Origin: Streptomyces sp. NBC_00358
Lineage (GTDB): Bacteria; Actinomycetota; Actinomycetes; Streptomycetales; Streptomycetaceae
Assembly: GCF_036099295.1 (NCBI RefSeq)
Contig: NZ_CP107976.1
Coordinates: forward strand, 3,906,001 to 3,970,000
DNA: 64,000 nucleotides
Direction: 5' to 3'
Part shown: positions 34,743-43,502 of the stretch, one piece after another
Numbering within the stretch: position 1 is the first letter of the stretch
Layout of the letters: every line of letters starts with the position of its first letter
Position numbers and translations under genes: made by a program
The notes under the pieces: generated by a model
What the model was told of the DNA's origin: nothing
Seen by the model: only the letters and a program-made list of their open reading frames with translations
Database searches by the model: none

Positions 34743-36494
34743 TCAGGCCTTGGGGTTCCAGCTGCGCAGGATCACCTTGAACTGCTGAAGCGCGGGGTCC
34801 CAGTCCGCGGCGGGCGAGGACATGTAGATCGCGTACTCGATGCCGTCCCGGCCGAGGTAGGTCTGCTCGATGGCGCGACGCTGCCCCGGGAACGGCGTCT
34901 GCTTCGGCAGCGCGGTCCAGGTGAAGTCCCACAGGGAGCCGTGGCAGTCCCGGAACGTGTTCGCCTCCAGGCTCACCCGCGTGTAGTTCTGAAGCTTCGT
35001 CAACTGCTGTTCCAGGTCGAGCTGGTGGCTGTGCGGGTCCGGGAAGTCCGGTGAGTCGTCGACGGCGAAGCGGACGAAGTGCTTGCCGCCGTCCGGGCTG
35101 TAGTCGATCTGGGAGCTGTTGGGAATCCGCTTCCAGTTCTTGCCGGGGAGGGCGATGACGAAGCCGGCGGGGTCGTCCACGTTCACCCAGCCGGCGGGGA
35201 TGGTGCCGGCGGCGTTCCCCGTCCCGCTCCCCGTCGACCGGCCGCTGGGCTTGCCGGTGGCTCCGCCCTTGCTGCCGCCGGTTCCGACGGAGTTTTCGCT
35301 GTTCTGCCGCCAGTTGTCCGCGTACCGCATGGCGACCGCACCGCCGCCGCCGACGAGCCCGGCCATGACCAGGACGAGGGCCACGGTGCGGCCACGCCGC
35401 CGCTTCCTGGGCTGGGAGCCCGACTGCAACTGGTACATGGTTCCGGCCGGGCCGCCGCCGTGGGGCGCGGCCCCCTGCGCGGTGACGCCGGTCCCGTGGC
35501 CTTGGGCGCCCGCAGTCGGTGCGCCGTAGGACGGACCCGTGTGGGCGGTATCCCCCTGGCGCTGACCGCCATGGGTTCCACCTCCGTGTGTCCCGCCCCC
35601 ATGGACAGAGTCCTGTCCCTCACTTCGGTCCACGTGTTGCGTCGGCACATACGCCTGCGCCGTCCTCGGGCGGCGGCCCTCCGCCGCCTCGGCGAGCATC
35701 TCCTCAGCCTCCGCCGAACTGGGGCGTCCCGCGGGATCCTTGCTGAGCAGCGCGAAAATGACGGGCTCCAGCGCCCCGGCGTACTGCGGAGGCGTGAGCT
35801 CCTCGTCGACCACGGCCTGCATGGTCGACAGCGCCGACGTGCGCCGGAACGGCGACCGCCCCTCCACCGCCGTGTACAGCGTGGCCCCGAGGGCCCACAG
35901 GTCGGCGGCCGGACCGGGGTCGTGGCCGCGCACCCGCTCGGGCGCGAGGTAGTCGACGGAACCGACGATCTCGCCGGTGCGCGTGATGGTCGTATCACCC
36001 TCGACCTGCGCGATCCCGAAGTCGGTGAGCAGCACCCGCCGGTCGGAGGACAGCAGGACATTGCCCGGCTTCACGTCCCGGTGCAGCACGCCGGCCGCGT
36101 GCGCGGCGCGCAGCGCGCGCAGCACCCACAGCCCGATCCGCGCCGCCTCGGCCGGTTCGAGGCGCCCCTGCTCCTTGACCTCGTCGGCCAGCGAGTTGCC
36201 CTCGACCAGCTCCATGACGATCCACGGCCGGTTGTCGTGCTCCAGCACGTCATGGACGGTGACTACGGCCGAGTGGTTGATACGGGCCGCGGCCCGCGCC
36301 TCGGCGTGGGTCCGGGCGAGCAGCCGTGCCAGCTCGCTCTCGGCGACGTACAGCGCGGCCGTCAGCTCCTTGACCGCGACCGCCCGGTGCAACACCTCAT
36401 CGTGGGCACGCCAAACCCGGCCCATGCCACCGCTGCCGATGGATTCGACAAGCCGGTAGCGGCCCGCGAGGAGCAGGCCTTGCATCTGATTCAC
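34743..36494 (-). CDS. Transmembrane Ser/Thr protein kinase (third of the tandem)
   Basis: A 583-residue kinase with catalytic domain at residues 10-280 (Gly-Ser-Gly-Gly-Met-Gly loop, HRD 138-140, DFG 158-160). A Gly/His/Gln-rich linker, a membrane helix (about 369-391) and an extracellular domain of about 175 residues follow. The ectodomain has Ala-Gly-Phe-Val-Ile-Ala-Leu-Pro and Trp-Asp-Phe-Thr-Trp motifs and a single Cys. The start is probably GTG 36494, with GGGGAA immediately upstream; ATG 36485 is the alternative. By gene order it may be the PkaI counterpart, but this was not tested. A terminator-like hairpin separates it from the preceding gene, so it likely has its own promoter. Confidence 0.92.
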   Translation of the reverse strand: MNQMQGLLLAGRYRLVESIGSGGMGRVWRAHDEVLHRAVAVKELTAALYVAESELARLLARTHAEARAAARINHSAVVTVHDVLEHDNRPWIVMELVEGNSLADEVKEQGRLEPAEAARIGLWVLRALRAAHAAGVLHRDVKPGNVLLSSDRRVLLTDFGIAQVEGDTTITRTGEIVGSVDYLAPERVRGHDPGPAADLWALGATLYTAVEGRSPFRRTSALSTMQAVVDEELTPPQYAGALEPVIFALLSKDPAGRPSSAEAEEMLAEAAEGRRPRTAQAYVPTQHVDRSEGQDSVHGGGTHGGGTHGGQRQGDTAHTGPSYGAPTAGAQGHGTGVTAQGAAPHGGGPAGTMYQLQSGSQPRKRRRGRTVALVLVMAGLVGGGGAVAMRYADNWRQNSENSVGTGGSKGGATGKPSGRSTGSGTGNAAGTIPAGWVNVDDPAGFVIALPGKNWKRIPNSSQIDYSPDGGKHFVRFAVDDSPDFPDPHSHQLDLEQQLTKLQNYTRVSLEANTFRDCHGSLWDFTWTALPKQTPFPGQRRAIEQTYLGRDGIEYAIYMSSPAADWDPALQQFKVILRSWNPKA

Positions 36495-36581
36495 GTTTCC
36501 CCGCAATGGTCTTGACAGGGTCAGACTAAGGAGCGGTACCCACCCTGGGAACAAGCGGGGTCGTACGGAGACCGCACTGTG

Positions 36582-36615
36582 ACGGTTGTCCCTTCCTTGT
36601 ACGGAAGGGAACCGT
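36582..36615 (-). terminator. Terminator-like hairpin after the pseudokinase gene
   Basis: Inner stem CCCTTCC/GGAAGGG (loop TTGTAC) and outer stem ACGGTT/AACCGT with a 2-nt bulge. It lies 60 nt downstream of the pseudokinase stop, before the third kinase gene. Confidence 0.6.
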
Positions 36616-36674
36616 TTGGCGTTCAAGTGCCCCCGCCTGCCCAAATGCGACGTCCAGGGGCGCAAAGGGCTTGT

Positions 36675-39600
36675 TCAGCCGGTGACTTGGTAGGTCGACG
36701 ACGCCTGCTCGTAGAGTCGGGTGACCTCGTCCCGTTCGGCGTCCGGGCCGCGCACCTGCACCACGTGGTAGTGCCCGCCGACGAGGATCGCGAGGTTGCG
36801 CACATAGAGCGAACGCCCCGCGGAGTCCTGCCAGGTGAACTGACCCTCGGCCATCACCTTGCCGCCCACGTCGATCCGCCGCATCCCGCTGGAGGTGGCC
36901 CAGGTCGAGTCGCGGAAGGGCTGCAACTCCTTCTCGCTCTCCCGCTGGTACGTCATCGGGTCGCCGCCGTACGTGGCCGTGCCGTCCCGTCCGGGTACGA
37001 CGATGAGCTCGAAGTCCCCCTGGGAGTAGACGATCTGGCCCCTGCCGTTCTTCGGCGAACGGTTCCAGCCGTCGGCCACGGCGACCTGGAATCCCTCGGG
37101 GTCCTTGCGGAGCGTGAACCCGTCGGCGACGCCGGGATCGGCGGTCGTGTGCGAGGAGGTCGAACTGGACTTCCCCGAGGGGCTCTTGCCGGGGTCCGGC
37201 GAGGTCTGGTCGGGGCGGGTCCCACTGCTCGCCGTCGCGTCGCCGCCGGGTGCGGGCCCGGCCTGCCCGGCGGCCCCGGTCCGCCCGTCGCCCGAACCGT
37301 TCCGGTCCGACTTGGGCATGAACACCACGGCGTACGCGACCGCCGCGGCCAGCAGGAGCAGGACCAGCAGCAGAAGGTTCCGGCCCAGCCGGCGAGGTCC
37401 CGCCGAACCCTCCCGCCTGGCCCGCTTGTGGCGGGCGTGCGGGCTGGTGGCGGGCAGCCCTGCGCGACGCCTGCGGACGAGTTCGCCCCGGCGCCGTACG
37501 ATCGGCAGCCGGCTCGGGTCGACGGGCGGCGCGGGCACGACGTGTGTGCCGGCCTCGGGCTCCGGCGCGGACCGCACCAGGGACCGCAGCCAGCCGCGCA
37601 GTTCCTCGAAGTCGAGCCGCTCGGTGGGGTCCTGGCGCAGCAACGACTCGACGACGGGACGCAGCGGTCCGCACTCCTCGGCGAACGCGGGCGGCTCCGC
37701 GCACACGAGCTGCACCAGCTCGGCGGTGTTCTCCTCGGGGTACGGCGCGTGTCCCTGTACGGCGCGGAAGAGCAGCGCGCCGAGCGCCCACAGGTCGGTC
37801 GCCGGCCCGATCGGGGCGGCGAGCTGCCAGTTCTCGTGCACCGGCCCGGCCTGCTCGGGAGCCCAGCGCTCGGTGACCGGCCCGACCACGGCCATCCGTG
37901 CCTGCCGGGCCCGCTCCGCCGCGAGCGCGGTGGCCGGGCCTCGGCGCGGTGGCGCCCCGACCACCAGCTCGCCCCAACCGCCGCCATGGCGCTCGGGGTT
38001 GTGCTGGGCGGGGACGGGGCTCTGCGGGGCACCGGGGACCCGGGTGTGACCGGGGGCCGGGGAGGTACCGGGCGCACGGGTGTGGCCGGAATCCGGGAAA
38101 CCGCCCGGACGTGCGGGTACTGGGGTGTGGCCGGACGCCTGGAAGCCGCCCGGGAACCGGCCGTTGTCCGCGACCCGGTCGCCGTCGAGGGGCCGTCCGG
38201 GCGCAGGTACACCGGGCCGCCCGCCGTACCCCGCGACGAAGGCCCCCTGTCCGGGCGCGAGCGCGGAATCGTCATGGCCCGGGGCCTGGGGGACGGGCCT
38301 GCCGCCCGCTCCCGATCCGGCTCCAGCGGGGAGTGTGGGGCGGCCTTGGCCGTTGTCGCCGCCACCGGGTCCGGCGGGGCGCGGCTGAGTCCCGTGCCCG
38401 CCGGCGCCGCCGACTCCGTACGGGTCGGCTATCTGGCCAGGGGGCGCGGTGTGCGGACGCTGCTGCTGCCCGCCCTGGCCGGGCAGGTGCGGCGGGGCGT
38501 AGGCCTGGGCCTGGTGCGGGGAGTACGGGGAATGCGGGGAAGTGCCGTGACGGCCGTCCTGACCGGTCTGCTCGTGCTGCTCGCCGGGTGCCGAGGACCG
38601 GGGCGCCGGGAGGGCGAACGGGTCGCCCCGCTGTTCCCCCTGCACCCGAGCGGCGGCACGCGCTCCGGCGCGGTACGCCGCGATGGCTCCTGCGCGCGCG
38701 GCGCGGACGTCGTCCCCGGCGTCCTCCGCCTCCCCGCCCGTCTCCGGTCCGCCGCCCTGCCCGGCCGCTGCCGCCGGACCGCCCGGACCCCCGGGACCGC
38801 CCGCCTCCAGAGCGCGCGGTTCCCGGCCCGCCGGGGGCGCCCCAGGAACCGGCGTTCCCTGTTCGGCGCGGGCTTCGATCGCCGCCCGCCGGGCCGCTTC
38901 GGCGTCCGCGCCGGACGTGGCCGCCACAGCGACACCGTGCGCGGCACCACCGCCGAATCCGATACCGCCGGCGGGACCCCGCCCGCCCGCGGCAACCGGC
39001 CCGCCCGCGGCTCCCCGAAGAGCGGCCGGGACCGTCCCGGCCTGGCCGCCGTCCCCCGGCTGCCCGGCGCGGAGGCCCGATCCGGGGGCGGACCGGGAGC
39101 CGGCCCCGGGCTCACTCGCCAAGTCCTCCGGCGCCGGCACCGGGTCGTACCCGCACAGCGCCTCCTCGGCGGCCCCGGCCGCCAGTCCCGTGAGCAGGAC
39201 GCGGCCGTCGTCGCAGACGAGCACCGTGCGCGCGGTGATGTTCCGGTGCACCCATCCGTGCGCGTGCAGGACCCGTAGCGCGGCCAGTACGTCGGCGGCG
39301 ACCTCGGCGGCCCGGTAGGGGCTGAGCGGCTTCTCGGCGAGCAGTGCGGCCAGCGGCCTCGCGGGCACCAACTCGCTGACGATCCACAGCGACCCGCCCT
39401 CGGCGAACACGTCGAAGACCTGGTCGAGCCTGGGATGGTCGGGGATCTGCGCGGCGGCCTGGGCGGCCTCGATCGCGCGCCGGACCGCCGGTTCGGTGGG
39501 CCGGCGCGTGGTCCGGGCGGACGCCCTCCGCACCCCGCCGTCCCGGGCCACGAACCCGTCGGGCAGTCCGTCCGCGTCGAGCACCTCGGCCTCGACGACT

Positions 39601-39743
39601 TCCGGCAACGGCACCTGCCGTACCAGGACTTCCTGCCCGCTGTAGGTGTCGAAGGCCCGGCTCTCGGCGAGTTCGTACTCGTCGGACGGCGGCAGAGGGA
39701 GGCGGTAGCGGTCGGCGAGTACCCGTCCCGCATAGTCGTCCAC
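36675..39743 (-). CDS. Transmembrane pseudokinase with kinase domain split by a large insert
   Basis: A 1022-residue relative of the neighbouring kinases. Its N-lobe is at about residues 1-190, but the key residues are changed: the Val-Ala-Val-Lys lysine is Arg (Val-Leu-Val-Arg), HRD reads HRN (about 166-168), and DFG reads Thr-Gly-Leu. A Gly/Pro/Ala/Gln-rich insert of about 400 residues (about 210-615) then interrupts the domain. The C-lobe resumes with Trp-Ala-Pro-Glu-Gln near 627 and ends near 725. One membrane helix (about 788-808) and an extracellular about 190-residue domain follow. GTG 39743 is chosen because GGGAGG lies 4 nt upstream. It probably acts as a scaffold or regulator for sister kinases rather than as an enzyme. 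Confidence 0.88.
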   Translation of the reverse strand: MDDYAGRVLADRYRLPLPPSDEYELAESRAFDTYSGQEVLVRQVPLPEVVEAEVLDADGLPDGFVARDGGVRRASARTTRRPTEPAVRRAIEAAQAAAQIPDHPRLDQVFDVFAEGGSLWIVSELVPARPLAALLAEKPLSPYRAAEVAADVLAALRVLHAHGWVHRNITARTVLVCDDGRVLLTGLAAGAAEEALCGYDPVPAPEDLASEPGAGSRSAPGSGLRAGQPGDGGQAGTVPAALRGAAGGPVAAGGRGPAGGIGFGGGAAHGVAVAATSGADAEAARRAAIEARAEQGTPVPGAPPAGREPRALEAGGPGGPGGPAAAAGQGGGPETGGEAEDAGDDVRAARAGAIAAYRAGARAAARVQGEQRGDPFALPAPRSSAPGEQHEQTGQDGRHGTSPHSPYSPHQAQAYAPPHLPGQGGQQQRPHTAPPGQIADPYGVGGAGGHGTQPRPAGPGGGDNGQGRPTLPAGAGSGAGGRPVPQAPGHDDSALAPGQGAFVAGYGGRPGVPAPGRPLDGDRVADNGRFPGGFQASGHTPVPARPGGFPDSGHTRAPGTSPAPGHTRVPGAPQSPVPAQHNPERHGGGWGELVVGAPPRRGPATALAAERARQARMAVVGPVTERWAPEQAGPVHENWQLAAPIGPATDLWALGALLFRAVQGHAPYPEENTAELVQLVCAEPPAFAEECGPLRPVVESLLRQDPTERLDFEELRGWLRSLVRSAPEPEAGTHVVPAPPVDPSRLPIVRRRGELVRRRRAGLPATSPHARHKRARREGSAGPRRLGRNLLLLVLLLLAAAVAYAVVFMPKSDRNGSGDGRTGAAGQAGPAPGGDATASSGTRPDQTSPDPGKSPSGKSSSTSSHTTADPGVADGFTLRKDPEGFQVAVADGWNRSPKNGRGQIVYSQGDFELIVVPGRDGTATYGGDPMTYQRESEKELQPFRDSTWATSSGMRRIDVGGKVMAEGQFTWQDSAGRSLYVRNLAILVGGHYHVVQVRGPDAERDEVTRLYEQASSTYQVTG

Positions 39744-39912
39744 GATGCCTCCCCCAGCCGACCGGTTGGTCAATTCCGTTCGCCGTGCGTCCCGTTGTGG
39801 CTTCGTTCGGTCCGCAACCACTCACGATACGTGCCCGAGGCAACCCGCAGAGCGGTGATGCGAGATCTCGGGCTCCCGTTCGTGGCGGAACGTCACCTCG
39901 GCGAGCGGTACG

Positions 39913-42084
39913 TCACGACTTCGGCTGGAACGTCTCGGTCAGCGTCTTCCAGGTGCTCTTGCGCAGATCGCTGTCCCAGGCGGACGCCTTCGCCGTGTAC
40001 ATCAACCCGTACCCCTGATGCGAGTTCACGACGAAACCGCGGTCGATCGACCGGTACTTCGTGCCTCCGTCGACATAAGTGAACTCCCAGTCGGCCGTGT
40101 TCCAGCCGCGGTAGTCCACCTTCGCTATGCGCACCCGCGTGTACTGGGAGCGCGTCATGTAGCGCTCCTGGTTCTTCCAGTCCGCGACCGGGTCGTCCTT
40201 GGGCGTACTCGTCCAGCCGACGAGGAGCTTCTGCCCGTCGGGACCCGTGAACCGGGCTCCCGCGCCGTCCTGGGACTGGAACTTCCACCCCTTGGGCAGC
40301 CCGATCGAGAAGCCCTGACCGCTCTTGTACGTCGTCACGGCGGTGGAGGAACCCGCCCCCGAGCCGGACTCCTTGCCGTCGCCGCTCGAATCGTCCGACG
40401 TGCCCGTGCCCGTGCCCGTGGACGTGTTCGTGCTGTCGTCCGAACCGGAGCCGGAGCCCGACTTGTCGCCTCTGTCGGTGTGCTCGGCGTCGCTGTCGCT
40501 CTTGCCGCCGCCCTTGCCTGTGCCCTTGCCGCTTCCGGACGTCGCTCCGCTGGACGCGGTCGCGCCGCTGCCGCCGCTCCTGCCGCCCTTGGAGCCGTTG
40601 CCGTCCCCGCCACCGAGCGTGAGGGCCAGCACGATGCCGAGCACGACGAGTGCCAGGACCACCACGAGGATCACCAGCGTCCGCAGCGGCACGACATCCG
40701 TCAGCGAGGCCTTCGGTACCGGCCGCGCCGGGCGCTCGGGGGCCACAGGCCATCCGGACCCCGAGGTGCTGCGCGCGGCGGCGGCACCCGCCGACCCGGC
40801 ACCCCCGGCCGAACTGGAGTTCACCGACGTACCGTCACGACTCCCCGCCTGCCCCGGCACCGACGACGCTCCGGACCCGGACGAGCCCACCGAGGGCGAG
40901 GACACGGAGGTGCCACCGGCCGAACCGGCTGCCCCGCCGGAACCTGCACCCGTACGCGGGGAGGCCGTCGCCGCGGCTCCCTCCGCCAGGGCGGAATCCG
41001 AGCCCCCGGCCGACTTCGCACGGGCGGTCGCCGCGGAGGTGGCCGCCGCCGTGGCGGCCCCGGCCGCCGTCGCCGCCTTGCGTACCGAACGCAGGGCCCC
41101 GCGCAGCCGCTCCGCCGGCTCCTCGCCCTTCTTGGCACCGGAGCCGAACCCGCGCCCCGGGCTCTCCGGAAGGGGAGGCATGGCCACGACCTTCGTCGCG
41201 TCCGGCGGCTCCGGCACGCTCTGCTCGGGGTCGGGCGCGCTCAGCACCTCGTTGAGCATCGCCCGCGCGCCCGCGTCGTCGAGCCGCTGCTCGGGGTCCT
41301 TGGCCAGCAGGCCGTAGATCACGTTCTCCAGCGGGCCCGCGTTCTTCGGCTGTTCCACCGGCTCGGTCATCACGGCGGTGAGCGTCGCGATCGCGGAACC
41401 CTTGTCGTACGGCGGCACACCTTCCACCGACGCGTACAGCAGCCCACCCAGCGACCACAGGTCGGCCGCGGGCCCGGGCTTGTGGCCACGCGCCCGCTCC
41501 GGCGAGATGTAGGAGGGCGCGCCGACGAGCATGCCGGTCGAGGTGATGGACGGGTCGCCCTCCACCTGGGCGATGCCGAAGTCGGTGAGCACCACCCGGC
41601 CGTCGTCCGAGATCAGCACGTTCGACGGCTTCACGTCCCGGTGCAGGATGCCCTCACGGTGCGCCGAGCGCAGCACGTCGAGGATGGCCAGGCCCACCTC
41701 GGCGGCGCGCTTCGGCGTGAGCAGTCCGTCCTCGCGGATGGCCTCGGCGAGGGACTTGCCCTCGATGAGCTCCATCACGATCCAGGGCCGGTTGTCCTCG
41801 TCGACCACGTCGAAGACCGTCACCGCGCCGTTGTTGCGGATCCGCGCGATGGCCTTGGCCTCCCGCAGCGTGCGCGTGATCAGCCGGCGCTTCTCGTCCT
41901 CGTCGATGGCCGACGGGAACCGCAGCTCCTTCACGGCGACCGTGCGGCCCAGGGTCTCGTCCTCGGCGCGCCACACCGTGCCCATGCCGCCGCGGCCGAG
42001 AACATCCCCCAGCCGGTACCGCCCGGCGAGGAGACGTTCGCTCTTGTCCTGACGGGATGCTCCCGCCCGCTCCGCCTCCGACAT
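39913..42084 (-). CDS. Transmembrane Ser/Thr protein kinase (first of the tandem)
   Basis: A 723-residue kinase with a complete catalytic domain at residues 20-285 (Gly-Arg-Gly-Gly-Met-Gly loop, Lys52, HRD 148-150, DFG 168-170). It is followed by about 180 residues of Ala/Ser/Gly-rich linker, a membrane helix near 465-490, a long Ser/Gly/Asp-rich extracellular stalk, and a terminal domain of about 155 residues with Gly-Phe-Ser-Ile-Gly-Leu-Pro and Trp-Glu-Phe-Thr-Tyr motifs. ATG 42084 is preferred to ATG 42096 because GAGGGG lies 4 nt upstream. It is the promoter-proximal gene of the five-kinase row. Confidence 0.93.
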   Translation of the reverse strand: MSEAERAGASRQDKSERLLAGRYRLGDVLGRGGMGTVWRAEDETLGRTVAVKELRFPSAIDEDEKRRLITRTLREAKAIARIRNNGAVTVFDVVDEDNRPWIVMELIEGKSLAEAIREDGLLTPKRAAEVGLAILDVLRSAHREGILHRDVKPSNVLISDDGRVVLTDFGIAQVEGDPSITSTGMLVGAPSYISPERARGHKPGPAADLWSLGGLLYASVEGVPPYDKGSAIATLTAVMTEPVEQPKNAGPLENVIYGLLAKDPEQRLDDAGARAMLNEVLSAPDPEQSVPEPPDATKVVAMPPLPESPGRGFGSGAKKGEEPAERLRGALRSVRKAATAAGAATAAATSAATARAKSAGGSDSALAEGAAATASPRTGAGSGGAAGSAGGTSVSSPSVGSSGSGASSVPGQAGSRDGTSVNSSSAGGAGSAGAAAARSTSGSGWPVAPERPARPVPKASLTDVVPLRTLVILVVVLALVVLGIVLALTLGGGDGNGSKGGRSGGSGATASSGATSGSGKGTGKGGGKSDSDAEHTDRGDKSGSGSGSDDSTNTSTGTGTGTSDDSSGDGKESGSGAGSSTAVTTYKSGQGFSIGLPKGWKFQSQDGAGARFTGPDGQKLLVGWTSTPKDDPVADWKNQERYMTRSQYTRVRIAKVDYRGWNTADWEFTYVDGGTKYRSIDRGFVVNSHQGYGLMYTAKASAWDSDLRKSTWKTLTETFQPKS

Positions 42085-42356
42085 GCGTCCCCTCATGCAA
42101 CCCGCCCTGACAGAGCCTCCATTGTCCCTCACCCGACAAGTGCACAACGCCCAGGGGCCCCCTGGAACCGCAACAGCTCAGCCAGTGAGACGCCCGGACC
42201 CCGCCGACGGCCACGGACGGCTCACCACCCGTCGCACCCCGCGCACGCCGACCGCCCCGCACCGGGAGCAACACCCCTCCGCGCCACCCGGCCCACGGCT
42301 CGGCACAGGGCACAGAAACGTGCTCCATGATGGGCCGCGACAAGGAAGGAGCGGCG

Positions 42357-43433
42357 ATGTCACGGCCCCGGACACCTCGGACACTTCTGGCCATACCCGT
42401 GTCCCTGGCGCTCCTCGGCATGGCCCAAACCGACATGCTGGAACAGGCCCTGGTCGCCTCCCAAGGCCCCGTCACCCAGGCCCCGGACACCGCGCTCACC
42501 CTCCTCGTGACCCGGGGCGGCGCTCCGGCCGCCGCCCTGCTGGCCGGTGACGGTCCCGGTGCGCGTTTCGAGAGCGCCGGAAACGGAATCTCACGCTCCG
42601 ATCGTTTCCGCGCCGGAAGCATCACCAAGACGTTCATCGCGACCGTCGTCCTTCAACTCACCGCCGAGCACCGGCTGTCCCTGTCCGACTCGGTCGACGA
42701 CCATCTGCCCGGTCTGGTGCGCGGTGCGGGCAACGACGGCCGCCGCATCACGCTGCGCGCCCTGCTCCACCAGACCAGCGGCCTCTATGACTTCACCTCG
42801 ACGACCCGGGGCGCCGTCCCCGTGACCCCGCTTCAGGCACTGCGCATCGCACTCACCCATCCCCCGGCCCACCGCGGCCGCTTCGCCTACTCGAACACCA
42901 ACTACGTGCTGCTGGGCCTGATCGTCGAGCAGGTCACCGGCCACCCGTACGCCACCGAGGCCGAGCGCCGCATCATCACTCCCCTTCGCCTGTCCGGTAC
43001 TTCGTTCCCCGGTGACCGCGAGGCGCTTCCCTCACCGCACGGCCGCGCGTACACCGCCGACGGCTCCGACGTCACCGAGCTCGACCCGCGCGTGGCCGGC
43101 GCGGCGGGTGAGCTGGTGAGCACGCTGGCCGATCTGAACCGCTTCTACGCGGCCCTGCTCGGCGGCGGGCTGCTGCCCTCGCACTGGCTGCGCGAGATGC
43201 TCGACACCCGCGCCGCACATGGCTCGTACGGCATGGGGCTGTTCCCGGTGAAGCTGCCGTGCGGGACCACGGTGTGGGGGCACAACGGCCGGATCTCCGG
43301 CAGCTACGTGCGCAGCGCGGCCACCGTCGACGGACGCCGTGTCCTCACCTTCCGGGTGAACACGGACGGGGTCACGGACCCGACGCTCGAACCGGCGCTG
43401 CTCGCCGCCGAGTTCTGTCCCCGCACCCCGTAG
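42357..43433 (+). CDS. Serine hydrolase, beta-lactamase/D-Ala-D-Ala carboxypeptidase family
   Basis: A 358-residue exported penicillin-recognising enzyme. An N-terminal hydrophobic signal (residues 8-25) precedes a class C-like fold. Ser98 and Lys101 form the Ser-Ile-Thr-Lys active site, Tyr-Ser-Asn (about 181-183) is the second motif, and Trp-Gly-His-Asn-Gly near 310 replaces the Lys-Thr-Gly box, as in DD-peptidase relatives. It probably trims cell-wall peptides or hydrolyses another ester or amide outside the cell. AAGGAAGGAG 5 nt upstream fixes the ATG. It diverges from the kinase row, some members of which are tied to wall synthesis in relatives. Confidence 0.9.
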   Translation: MSRPRTPRTLLAIPVSLALLGMAQTDMLEQALVASQGPVTQAPDTALTLLVTRGGAPAAALLAGDGPGARFESAGNGISRSDRFRAGSITKTFIATVVLQLTAEHRLSLSDSVDDHLPGLVRGAGNDGRRITLRALLHQTSGLYDFTSTTRGAVPVTPLQALRIALTHPPAHRGRFAYSNTNYVLLGLIVEQVTGHPYATEAERRIITPLRLSGTSFPGDREALPSPHGRAYTADGSDVTELDPRVAGAAGELVSTLADLNRFYAALLGGGLLPSHWLREMLDTRAAHGSYGMGLFPVKLPCGTTVWGHNGRISGSYVRSAATVDGRRVLTFRVNTDGVTDPTLEPALLAAEFCPRTP

Positions 43434-43502
43434 AACGGCCGGACCGCGAGCGGAGATCCCGGCTCACCGCACTCGTTCGGGTGACACGGCCCGGACCGGC
43501 GG

